In this document: piece by piece, positions 1 through 5,070 of the stretch
How positions within the stretch are numbered: position 1 is the stretch's first letter
Layout: each line of letters opens with the position of its first letter
Source: Candidatus Woesearchaeota archaeon
Lineage (GTDB): Archaea > Nanobdellota > Nanobdellia > SCGC-AAA011-G17 > JACPNG01
Assembly: GCA_016185555.1 (NCBI GenBank)
Contig: JACPNI010000018.1
Location: 1-5,070, forward strand
DNA: 5,070 nucleotides
Direction of reading: 5' to 3'
Program-made: the position numbers and the translations under genes
Notes under the pieces: generated by a model
Told to the model about the DNA's origin: nothing
Databases searched by the model: none
Seen by the model: only the letters and a program-made list of their open reading frames with translations

Positions 1-519
1 ATTATTTGGTTTTTTTTTTTTTTTGACAATGAAATAACATTGAGTGAACTTGCAGATTCATTAAAAATAGCCAAGGCAAGTGCTAATAGAATAGTTAAAA
101 AACTCTCTAAAGAAGGATTTCTTGATGTAAAAGTTCTTGGAAGGGTTTGGAGGATTACTTGTAATAAGGATCACATATACAATTATACAAAGAAGATTGC
201 CTATAATTTAATGTTAATATATTCAGCCGACATCATTGAAAGAGTATATAAGATAGTAAAGAACCCAAAGGCAGTGGTTCTATTCGGGAGTTATAGAAAG
301 GGGGATGATACTGAAAAGAGCGATCTTGATATAGCAGTAGAGATAATAGATAATAAAGATGTGCAGATAGTAGAATTAGAACCAATTCCTCAACTTGGCT
401 ATAGAAAAAATATTCCAGTAAATCTTTATATATTCTCAAGAAAGAAGATTGATCTAAACTTATTTGCAAATATAGCTAATGGTATTGTTTTAGAGGGATT
501 CTTAGAGGTAAGACCATGA
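1..519 (+). CDS. Winged-HTH plus minimal nucleotidyltransferase (MNT) protein, probable antitoxin, 5' end outside window
   Basis: This is probably the antitoxin and regulator of an MNT/HEPN module. MNT antitoxins of this kind are known to transfer AMP onto a HEPN partner and block its RNase activity. The frame is open from base 1. The N-terminal part reads as a winged helix-turn-helix (ELADSLKI, then IVKKLSKEGFL), and the in-frame TTG at 40 would remove its first helix, so I place the true start upstream of the window. Numbering from TTG40, the nucleotidyltransferase signature is G83-S84, ten residues, then D95-L96-D97 (codons at 286-330), an exact GSx10DxD. The usual third carboxylate seems to be Asn128 in IPVNLYIF, which is common in minimal NTases. 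The gene overlaps the HEPN gene by ATGA, implying coupled translation. The HTH suggests autoregulation (inference). Family assignment is solid; target and activity are not shown. Confidence 0.85.
   Translation: MIWFFFFFDNEITLSELADSLKIAKASANRIVKKLSKEGFLDVKVLGRVWRITCNKDHIYNYTKKIAYNLMLIYSADIIERVYKIVKNPKAVVLFGSYRKGDDTEKSDLDIAVEIIDNKDVQIVELEPIPQLGYRKNIPVNLYIFSRKKIDLNLFANIANGIVLEGFLEVRP
10..24 (+). repeat. 15-base T homopolymer
   Basis: Fifteen consecutive T bases run from 10 to 24. In the frame of the HTH-MNT gene they give five TTT (Phe) codons between TGG and GAC, just ahead of the winged helix, where a hydrophobic helix is expected. The run could instead be an oligo-T terminator of an upstream gene, in which case the HTH-MNT gene would start at TTG40. 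Such a run is prone to slippage and to sequencing error, so the frame upstream of it is uncertain. Confidence 0.8.
504..509 (+). promoter_or_regulatory. Shine-Dalgarno site for the HEPN gene
   Basis: AGAGGT lies six bases upstream of the ATG at 516, inside the end of the MNT gene. It matches the anti-Shine-Dalgarno end of archaeal 16S rRNA and supports the 516 start. It is the only clear site of this kind in the window; the pheS, zinc-ribbon, pheT, vapB and vapC starts lack one. Confidence 0.55.
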
Positions 520-914
520 ATATAAGATACAAAAGACCTGATAAAAAAAATGCTTTAAGCATAATTGGGGCTGCAAAAAGGGATATGGAATTCACATTAT
601 CATTAAAACCAACTGAAGAATCTGGCCCTACCATAGTAAGAAATATTTATGAATGCTTTAGAATGTTAGGTGATGCTCTATTAGTTGCAAAGGGCATAGA
701 ATCAGAAGATCATATAATGCCAATAAAGGAGCTATTAAATATTAAAGTTATAACTACAAGATCAACAAATACAATCGATAATTTGAGAAGATTAAGACAT
801 AACATAAATTATTATGGTTACAAACCAAATCTAGCTGAAGTTGAAGATGCTATTTCAATAGCAAATAGCTGTTTTAAACCATTGCTTAGTGCTATTTTAA
901 AAGAAATAAGCTAA
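516..914 (+). CDS. HEPN-domain protein, probable toxin partner of the MNT gene
   Basis: The 132-residue, largely helical protein has the size and pattern of HEPN proteins, which pair with minimal nucleotidyltransferases and often act as RNases. The diagnostic stretch is near the C-terminus: LRRLRHNINYYGY at residues 90-102, matching a HEPN subfamily with an LRxLRxxINYYG-type motif. In canonical HEPN RNases the motif is R-x4-6-H. Here R94 is followed at that spacing by Y99, and the only nearby His is H95, so the catalytic His appears displaced or absent. The adjacent tyrosines (Y99, Y100, Y102) sit where a partner MNT could AMPylate, by analogy with HepT/MntA (inference). The start overlaps the MNT stop by ATGA with a good Shine-Dalgarno site upstream. 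The toxin role is inferred from gene pairing; an inactive or non-RNase HEPN is possible. Confidence 0.82.
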   Translation: MNIRYKRPDKKNALSIIGAAKRDMEFTLSLKPTEESGPTIVRNIYECFRMLGDALLVAKGIESEDHIMPIKELLNIKVITTRSTNTIDNLRRLRHNINYYGYKPNLAEVEDAISIANSCFKPLLSAILKEIS

Positions 915-923
915 TTTTCTACC

Positions 924-937
924 AAAAGCTTTTTTAA
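924..937 (+). promoter_or_regulatory. Candidate archaeal promoter (BRE/TATA) of pheS
   Basis: An A-rich element (AAAAGC) followed by TTTTTTAA at 930-937 is centred about 28 bases upstream of the pheS ATG at 962. That is the normal distance from an archaeal TATA box to the transcription start, which would make the pheS mRNA leaderless or nearly so. No Shine-Dalgarno sequence precedes 962, in agreement. The T6 run could also serve as a weak terminator for the HEPN gene. Confidence 0.4.
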
Positions 938-961
938 CTTACTAGCTTATTATTCTTCGTT

Positions 962-2476
962 ATGAATTTTAATAATTTATTAGCTACATTACATCCCTTA
1001 GAAAGAACTGTGTTACCTGTATTAAAGCAGAATATTGATTTTGAAAGCATTTTAGAAACAACAAACCTTTCTGAAACTGAAGTGTTAAGGGCACTGCAAT
1101 GGCTGGAGAATAAAGGATTAGTAAAAGTTAAGCAGGACATTAAAGAAATAATTGAGCCAGATGTTAATGGAAAACAGTATCTAAAGGAAGGATTGCCAGA
1201 GAAAAAGCTTCTTAAGATAATAGCAAAATACGGTGAAAGCAATTTAGATGAAGCTAAAAAAAACTCCAGCTTAAGCCCAGAAGAATTCGGAGTTTCCTTA
1301 GGGATTTTAAAAAAAATAAATGCAATAATAATACTACAAGGAAAGTTAAGATTAACTGAATCTGGAAAAGAATTAGCTAATAAGGGATTAGATCTGCCTC
1401 AAGAAGCCTTGCTCAAAAAACTTCCATTAGATGTTTCCCAATTGAACAAAGAAGAAAACCAGATTTTTGAGGATTTAAGAAAAAGGAAACAAATAGTCAA
1501 AACAGAGATTAAAAGGCTAAGAAGGATTACATTAACAGAATTAGGAGAAAAATTAAGCTCTTATAAAATAAATACCGGGTTTATTGATGCATTAGCCCCG
1601 AGAATGCTTGAAAAAGGTGAATGGAAGGATAAACAATTTAGGAGATATGATTTACAAAGCAAGGTTCCAAGAATATTTGCAGGAAGAAAACAACACTATA
1701 GGAAATTTTTAGATGAAGTAAGAGTAAAATTCTTGGCATTAGGATTTAAAGAAATGTTTGGTCCGATTGTAGAAACTGAATTTTGGAATATGGATGCATT
1801 GTTTATGCCTCAATTTCATTCTGCAAGAGATATTCATGATGCTTATTATGTAAAAGATCCCAAATACAAAAAACTGGATGAAGAATTAGTTAAAAAAGTA
1901 AAAGAAGCACATGAATCAGGATTTAAAACAGGAAGCAAGGGCTGGCAGTATAAATTTGATGTTCAAAGAACACATAGGACTGTATTAAGATCACAAGGAA
2001 CTGCATTAAGTTCAAGAACACTAGCTTCAAAAGAACTTAAAATCCCGGGAAAGTATTTTGCAATAGCAAGATGCTTCAGATATGATGTTATTGATGCTAC
2101 TCATTTACCAGACTTTAATCAGATAGAAGGAATTGTTGCAGAAGAAGGATTAAACTTTAAACACCTTAAGGGGTTATTAAAATTATTTGCTGAAGAATTC
2201 GGAGAAACAGAAACAATTAGAGTAGTTCCTGGGTATTTTCCATTCACAGAACCTTCAGCCGAGTTACATGCTAAACATCCCGAATTAGGCTGGATTGAAC
2301 TTGGGGGCTCTGGGATCTTTAGGCCAGAAGTTACAAAACCCTTTGGGGTTAATGTTCCTGTAATTGCCTGGGGTTTAGGACTTGATAGATTAGCAATGCT
2401 CAAACTAAAAATAAATGACATAAGACAGCTATTTTCACATGATTTAGCTTTTTTAAAAAGTGCAAGAATAATATGA
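962..2476 (+). CDS. pheS: Phenylalanyl-tRNA synthetase alpha subunit, archaeal type
   Basis: This is the catalytic alpha subunit of the cytoplasmic PheRS heterotetramer, which activates phenylalanine with ATP and charges tRNA-Phe. At 504 residues it has the full archaeal/eukaryotic length. Residues 1-220 form the N-terminal extension of winged-helix modules (for example LSETEVLRALQWLENKGLV at 36-54). The class II core follows: the motif 1 region FGPIVETEFWNMDALFMPQ (266-284), LRSQGTALSSRTLA (342-355), motif 2 around ARCFRYD with H381, Q387 and E389 (369-390), the Phe pocket region YFPFTEPSAE (425-434), and motif 3 GLGLDRLAM (471-479). No key element looks missing. The ATG at 962 fits the family N-terminus and the upstream TATA element. 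The stop overlaps the next gene by ATGA, so pheS heads a cluster with the zinc-ribbon gene and pheT. Confidence 0.98.
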   Translation: MNFNNLLATLHPLERTVLPVLKQNIDFESILETTNLSETEVLRALQWLENKGLVKVKQDIKEIIEPDVNGKQYLKEGLPEKKLLKIIAKYGESNLDEAKKNSSLSPEEFGVSLGILKKINAIIILQGKLRLTESGKELANKGLDLPQEALLKKLPLDVSQLNKEENQIFEDLRKRKQIVKTEIKRLRRITLTELGEKLSSYKINTGFIDALAPRMLEKGEWKDKQFRRYDLQSKVPRIFAGRKQHYRKFLDEVRVKFLALGFKEMFGPIVETEFWNMDALFMPQFHSARDIHDAYYVKDPKYKKLDEELVKKVKEAHESGFKTGSKGWQYKFDVQRTHRTVLRSQGTALSSRTLASKELKIPGKYFAIARCFRYDVIDATHLPDFNQIEGIVAEEGLNFKHLKGLLKLFAEEFGETETIRVVPGYFPFTEPSAELHAKHPELGWIELGGSGIFRPEVTKPFGVNVPVIAWGLGLDRLAMLKLKINDIRQLFSHDLAFLKSARII

Positions 2477-2670
2477 ACAAAAAAAACTATGTAAAGGTAT
2501 GCCCAAATTGTGGTTCAACAAATATAACTAATGATTTTTCAAATGCTGCAAAACTTAAATTTGGAATAGAACTTGATAAAAGATGTGATTCCTGCGGCTA
2601 TAGTGCGTTATCATTTCCAGAGGTTGAAGAATCAAAGATTAAAGACTTTAAGAAAAAAATCAAAAACTAA
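2473..2670 (+). CDS. Small zinc-ribbon protein between pheS and pheT
   Basis: The 65-residue protein has two CxxC knuckles, C10-P-N-C13-G and C38-D-S-C41-G, separated by 24 residues. This is a classic zinc ribbon that should bind one zinc ion. The linker carries FSNAAKLKFGIEL, and the tail is Lys-rich (KDFKKKIKN), which could contact nucleic acid. The family is not one I can name. The start overlaps the pheS stop by ATGA and the stop is one base before the pheT ATG, so it is almost certainly co-transcribed and co-translated with the synthetase. That position suggests, but does not show, a link to PheRS or tRNA. There is no signal peptide or membrane segment. It could equally be a general transcription- or translation-associated zinc ribbon carried in the operon. 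Confidence 0.85.
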   Translation: MNKKNYVKVCPNCGSTNITNDFSNAAKLKFGIELDKRCDSCGYSALSFPEVEESKIKDFKKKIKN

Positions 2671-2671
2671 A

Positions 2672-3283
2672 ATGCCAAACATAACATTTTCGCTAAAAGA
2701 CCTGAGAAGCTTATTATCAAGAAATATTGATTTAAAGGAACTTGAAAACTTATTAATATATTGCAAGGCAGGCTTAGAAAAATATGATGATAAAACAGAT
2801 GAAGTTACTATAAAATTAGAAGATACAAACCTTCCTTACCTGTTTTCTGTAGAAGGCATTGCAAGATTGATGAAAGGAATTTTAGAAAAGGAAAGAGGAC
2901 TTCCAAAACTAAAGATCCAAAAAGGAAATTATAAAATAATAGTTGATGACTCAGTATCAAAAATCAGGCCATTTATAGCTTCTTTTATTGCAAAGGACTG
3001 CAAGATTAATGATTATATATTAAAGCAGATTATACAGCTACAGGAAAAATTATGTGATAGCTATGGCAAGAAAAGAAAGAAAATCGCTATTGGAATTTAT
3101 AGTTTAAATAAGATTACATTCCCAATTAAATATCGAGCCGTATATCCCGAATCTGTCAAATTTATTCCGCTGGATTTTAAAAGGGAAATGAACCTTAAGG
3201 AAATAACTAATATACATCCAAAAGGAAAAGATTATGCTTATATCCTAAGAGACTTTGATAATTTTTTGAAGCAACCGGTTTAG
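2672..3283 (+). CDS. pheT: Phenylalanyl-tRNA synthetase beta subunit, N-terminal part of a frame-broken gene
   Basis: This is the first part of archaeal-type PheT, the non-catalytic PheRS subunit that carries the B3/B4 editing module. The ATG at 2672, one base after the zinc-ribbon stop, gives the family N-terminus MPNITFSLKDLRSLL. The frame is open further upstream, but that stretch is only the zinc-ribbon gene read in another frame. Family landmarks are DTNLPYLFSVEGIAR at 51-65, where most archaeal homologues I recall read DTNRPDLWS; then IIQLQEKL..YGKKRKKIAIGIYSL and LKEITNIHPKGKDYAYIL. Homology stops at about N197. The frame then gives a short unrelated tail (LKQPV) and TAG at 3281-3283. 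The product has 203 residues against about 550 for intact archaeal PheT. It lacks the end of B3/B4, B5 and the catalytic-like core, so it would not work alone. Confidence 0.9.
   Translation: MPNITFSLKDLRSLLSRNIDLKELENLLIYCKAGLEKYDDKTDEVTIKLEDTNLPYLFSVEGIARLMKGILEKERGLPKLKIQKGNYKIIVDDSVSKIRPFIASFIAKDCKINDYILKQIIQLQEKLCDSYGKKRKKIAIGIYSLNKITFPIKYRAVYPESVKFIPLDFKREMNLKEITNIHPKGKDYAYILRDFDNFLKQPV
3260..3283 (+). other. pheT frame junction with slippery T TTT TTG
   Basis: The upstream frame reads GAT AAT TTT TTG AAG and runs to TAG at 3281-3283. The frame of the C-terminal part opens directly after TAA at 3259-3261 and reads TTT TTT GAA GCA ACC GGT, matching the F-x-x-x-TG stretch of PheT. Bases 3262-3268 form T TTT TTG, a -1 slippery heptamer in the correct phase for the upstream frame. 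The family's intervening stretch of about 34 residues is missing, so this also looks like a deletion scar within T-rich sequence. I saw no convincing downstream pseudoknot. Confidence 0.75.
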
Positions 3284-3300
3284 ACTTAGAATCTGTTAAT

Positions 3301-4227
3301 TTGGCTGCTAATATCTTTGCATATGCATTTGCTGAAAGGGGGTTCAAGCTTTATTCTGTTGATGTTAAATACAGCAATAAAACAATAATAACACCTTATT
3401 CTTTTAATGAAACCATTAAAATAAACAGTAAACAAATAAAAGACCTGATTGGAATTGATCTTAGTTCCAATGATGTTAAAAAATTATTAGGGAAAGCAAG
3501 ATATGATTTTAGTAATTTTACTGTAAAGATTCCGGATTATAGGAAAGATATTATGCATCCTGTAGATGTAATTGAAGACATAGCAATTATGTATGGATTT
3601 GATAATATTAAAGAAGAGCCATTAAAGAGTTATACAATAGGCGAAACATCAGGGCTTACAGAGTTTATTGATAAAATAAGAGAGGTTATTACGGGTCTAG
3701 GCTACCAGGAGGTAATGAGCCCGATATTGAATAATAAAGAAGCTTCTTTTGCAAAGATGAGCATTAAAGATTTTGGAAGTGTTGAACTTGAGGATATAAT
3801 GTCACAGAGTTTTTCAATAATAAGACCATGGCTGCTTCCGGTTGTGGTTGAAGTATTATCAAAAAACAAGCATATTGATTACCCGCAAAAAATATTTGAA
3901 GAAGGGCTTGTAACTGTGAAAAAAGGTGATGAAACATTTGATTACAATAAACTAGCCCTTGTTTCTGCTAATAATAAAGCTGATTTTACAGAAGCAAAAC
4001 AGGTTCTTGAATTAATAATGAAACTGCTTGGGTTGGAGTATTCTTTGCAGGAAGTCGAGCATGGAAGTTTCATACCTGGAAGAGCTGGAAAAGTAATAAC
4101 TAATGGCAAAGAAATCGGAATAATTGGAGAATTACATCCAAGTGTGCTTTCTAATTGGCAGATGGAAGTTCCAGTTGCTGCTTTGGAATTAAATTTGAAT
4201 GAATTATATAATATTCTAGAACAATAA
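3301..4227 (+). CDS. pheT: Phenylalanyl-tRNA synthetase beta subunit, C-terminal part of a frame-broken gene
   Basis: This is the second part of archaeal PheT, one frame away from the first. Homology begins at 3262 (FFEATGLDLESVN), upstream of any start codon. The TTG at 3301 is the first possible start in frame and has no Shine-Dalgarno sequence; the first in-frame ATG is not until 3553. In order it holds the AERG..YSV segment, the B5 domain ending in YRKDIMHPVDVIEDIAIMYGF, and the catalytic-like core with LPVVVEVLSKN and YPQKIFEEG. Near the end come the highly conserved EVEHGSFIPGRAGK and IGIIGELHPSVLSNW. The C-terminus is complete. The missing start argues against a genuinely evolved split subunit, favouring a broken gene, a sequence error or frameshift expression. 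Joined by a -1 shift at 3262-3268, the product would have 518 residues. Confidence 0.9.
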   Translation: MAANIFAYAFAERGFKLYSVDVKYSNKTIITPYSFNETIKINSKQIKDLIGIDLSSNDVKKLLGKARYDFSNFTVKIPDYRKDIMHPVDVIEDIAIMYGFDNIKEEPLKSYTIGETSGLTEFIDKIREVITGLGYQEVMSPILNNKEASFAKMSIKDFGSVELEDIMSQSFSIIRPWLLPVVVEVLSKNKHIDYPQKIFEEGLVTVKKGDETFDYNKLALVSANNKADFTEAKQVLELIMKLLGLEYSLQEVEHGSFIPGRAGKVITNGKEIGIIGELHPSVLSNWQMEVPVAALELNLNELYNILEQ

Positions 4228-4240
4228 TTTTTAAAGAAAA

Positions 4241-4254
4241 GCAAGGTTTAAATA
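4241..4254 (+). promoter_or_regulatory. Archaeal TATA box/BRE of the vapBC module
   Basis: TTTAAATA at 4247-4254 is a consensus archaeal TATA box, preceded by a purine-rich stretch (GCAAGG) in the BRE position. Its centre lies about 27 bases upstream of the GTG at 4278, so transcription should begin at or next to that codon. It lies in the 50-base gap after pheT, so vapBC probably has its own promoter. Confidence 0.65.
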
Positions 4255-4274
4255 CTAGTAATACAAGTAATACT
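4253..4274 (+). repeat. TACT/AGTA half-site array, candidate VapB operator
   Basis: AGTAATAC occurs twice with a 9-base period (4257-4264 and 4266-4273). The stretch can be read as alternating half-sites TACT-AGTA-a-TACA-AGTA-a-TACT, including the palindromes TACTAGTA (4253-4260) and AGTAATACT (4266-4274). It fills the space between the TATA box and the expected start. This suits cooperative binding by ribbon-helix-helix dimers and autorepression of vapBC (inference). Confidence 0.5.
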
Positions 4275-4277
4275 TTA

Positions 4278-4511
4278 GTGATAAATATGCAAATTAGCGT
4301 TAAAAATGTTGAAGAAGACGTCTTTAGAGAGTTTAAAGCAGAATCTGTTAGAGAAGGTATTAATGTAGGAAAGGCTCTTAGCTTGGCAATGAAATCATGG
4401 CTGGGTAAGAAAGATAGAAAGCCTAGAATGAGCTTACTCAATCTTAAGCCGGTACACTGGGGTAAGGGAACAGAAAGAACTAGTGAAGAGATAGATAACA
4501 TTGTCTATTAA
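4278..4511 (+). CDS. vapB: VapB-type ribbon-helix-helix antitoxin
   Basis: The small protein (77 residues) has the archaeal VapB layout. An N-terminal beta strand and two helices (MQISVKNVEEDVFREFKAE, then GINVGKALSLAMKSWL) make a ribbon-helix-helix DNA-binding dimer. A Lys/Arg-rich linker leads to a C-terminal tail (TSEEIDNIVY) of the kind that wraps and blocks the PIN toxin. It would neutralise VapC and repress its own promoter. Two starts are possible: GTG at 4278, at the expected transcription start and giving a leaderless message, or ATG at 4287, which gives MQISVKNV, looks more like the family N-terminus, and leaves a leader of about nine bases. It ends one base before the VapC ATG. Confidence 0.85.
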   Translation: MINMQISVKNVEEDVFREFKAESVREGINVGKALSLAMKSWLGKKDRKPRMSLLNLKPVHWGKGTERTSEEIDNIVY

Positions 4512-4512
4512 A

Positions 4513-4917
4513 ATGACTATCATTATAGATGCTAGTGTTTTTTGTGCTTATGCGAATATTGACGATATACATCATGATAAGGCAAAGAAAATACTTGAGA
4601 GTGTAATTTCAATCAAACACGATCTAATATTGACGACTGATTATATTTTTGATGAAACTGTCACAGTGGCTATGAGACGTTCTAATAAAAAGATTTCAAT
4701 ATGGTTGGGTAATTTTCTCTTAAGTAGTGAAATAACAATCGCGGATATTGATCAAAAAATATTTCAAAAAGCTTGGGAATTATTCGAGAAAACTGAAAAA
4801 CTCAGTTTTACAGACTGTTCAACAATTGCCTTTATGGAAATATTTGGAATAGATAAAATAGCTACTTTTGATAAAGAATTTAAAGAAATTAAGAAATTAC
4901 AAGTAATAGACTCTTAA
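4513..4917 (+). CDS. vapC: VapC-type PIN-domain ribonuclease toxin
   Basis: The 134-residue protein is a PIN-domain endoribonuclease, the toxin of a VapBC pair. VapC toxins cut RNA, often tRNA or rRNA, in a Mg2+-dependent way. All four acidic metal-binding positions are visible, numbered from ATG4513: D6 in IIIDASVF, E48 in YIFDETVT, D101 in LSFTDCST and D120 in ATFDKEF. The protein looks intact and potentially active. An in-frame TTG at 4501 would add four residues, but it lies within the antitoxin gene and spoils the usual PIN N-terminus, so I prefer ATG4513. The gap to vapB is one base (TAA-A-ATG), the same junction type as the zinc-ribbon/pheT pair. CpG-containing codons look slightly more frequent than in neighbouring genes, a weak hint of separate origin. 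Confidence 0.92.
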   Translation: MTIIIDASVFCAYANIDDIHHDKAKKILESVISIKHDLILTTDYIFDETVTVAMRRSNKKISIWLGNFLLSSEITIADIDQKIFQKAWELFEKTEKLSFTDCSTIAFMEIFGIDKIATFDKEFKEIKKLQVIDS

Positions 4918-4932
4918 ACTACTTATCACTAA

Positions 4933-4970
4933 TTAACTTAACAAAATCTTTTTTTGAATTGTAAAGTTAA
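4933..4970 (+). terminator. Candidate terminator between convergent genes
   Basis: A T7 run at 4949-4955, about 32 bases after the vapC stop, is a typical archaeal oligo-T terminator. It lies in the loop of a 7-base inverted repeat, TTAACTT (4933-4939) and AAGTTAA (4964-4970). The repeat is AT-only and weak, so the T-run is the more credible signal. The far arm overlaps the stop of the minus-strand gene. Confidence 0.4.
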
Positions 4971-5070
4971 AATTTAAATAAAACCTTCTCAAAATTCTTT
5001 ATTTTATTTCCATCAAATTCTATCCCTTCTTTCTTGAGCATAATTATTTTTTTCTTAGAACCGTGAGCAA
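4967..5070 (-). CDS. 3' end of an unrecognised minus-strand gene
   Basis: Read on the minus strand, the frame is open from the window edge (first full codon at 5068) for 33 codons and stops with TAA at 4969-4967. The peptide starts AHGSKKKIIMLKKEG and continues to a tail ending NFEKVLFKF. Its Lys/Glu/Ile-rich make-up resembles real protein from an AT-rich archaeon. A start at or upstream of 5070 is assumed; the ATG inside the stretch would give only a 24-residue peptide. I do not recognise the family. An open frame this short can arise by chance, but its stop lies in a sensible place, 50 bases from the converging vapC gene. Confidence 0.45.
   Translation of the reverse strand, partial: AHGSKKKIIMLKKEGIEFDGNKIKNFEKVLFKF

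Noticed and set aside
29..37. ATG at 29 as a start
   Set aside because: It reads ATG AAA TAA and ends at once; it is not in the frame of the HTH-MNT gene.
1280..2204. A 13-base repeat (GAAGAATTCGGAG) at 1280-1292 and 2192-2204
   Set aside because: Both copies encode Glu-Glu-Phe-Gly within pheS and reflect codon preference, not a separate element.
2119..2421. Long minus-strand open frames opposite pheS, pheT, vapB and the MNT gene
   Set aside because: They lie antisense to strongly recognisable genes, give low-complexity Ser/Leu-rich peptides, and have no promoter or family match; they are shadows.
2573..2671. Upstream extension of the pheT frame
   Set aside because: The extra residues are the zinc-ribbon gene read in another frame; the PheT family N-terminus begins at the ATG at 2672.
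3273..3280. Palindrome AACCGGTT just after the pheT junction, as a frameshift-stimulating hairpin
   Set aside because: It has no loop and only four base pairs per arm, so it cannot form a stable hairpin. The longer pairing CTAAG (3245-3249) with CTTAG (3285-3289) is only five base pairs and encloses the slip site instead of following it.
3301..4227. A genuinely evolved split PheT, like the split synthetase genes known in some nanoarchaea
   Set aside because: The C-terminal part has no proper start codon or ribosome site and homology extends upstream of the only TTG; residues are also missing between the parts. Not excluded, but less likely than a deletion or artefact.

Overview
The window is AT-rich DNA from an archaeon. 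The main evidence is a phenylalanyl-tRNA synthetase pair of the archaeal/eukaryotic type: a roughly 500-residue PheS with an N-terminal winged-helix region, and a short (about 550-residue class) PheT. Two genes also sit behind TATA-like elements about 27 bases upstream of their start codons, with no Shine-Dalgarno sequence, as expected for leaderless archaeal transcripts. The compact layout (ATGA overlaps and 1-nt gaps) and low GC would fit a small-genome DPANN-like lineage such as Woesearchaeota or Pacearchaeota. That placement is inference.

Layout: (1) Bases 1-914 hold a two-gene module, a winged-HTH plus minimal nucleotidyltransferase (MNT) protein, cut by the window edge, followed by a HEPN protein overlapping it by ATGA. 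This is the architecture of an MNT/HEPN toxin-antitoxin module. (2) Bases 962-4227 hold a synthetase cluster: pheS, a 65-residue zinc-ribbon protein overlapping it by ATGA, then pheT one base further on. (3) Bases 4241-4917 hold a VapBC toxin-antitoxin module with a strong TATA box and a repeat array between that box and the start. (4) Bases 4918-5070 hold a convergent intergenic region and the 3' end of an unrecognised minus-strand gene.

The most notable point is that pheT is not intact. Its N-terminal part (2672-3283) and C-terminal part (open from 3262 to 4227) lie in different frames. About 34 residues expected between them, including the PPIINS-like end of the B3/B4 region, are missing. 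The change of frame falls on a T6 run that reads T TTT TTG, a -1 slippery heptamer, and a -1 slip there would join the two parts exactly. The candidates are a real disabling deletion, an assembly error, or a deletion allele read through by frameshifting. PheRS is essential, so this matters.

Functionally, pheS and pheT would charge tRNA-Phe, and the zinc ribbon may be co-translated with them. The two flanking toxin-antitoxin modules are probably independent accessory cassettes beside a housekeeping cluster. No RNA gene, CRISPR array or insertion sequence was seen.
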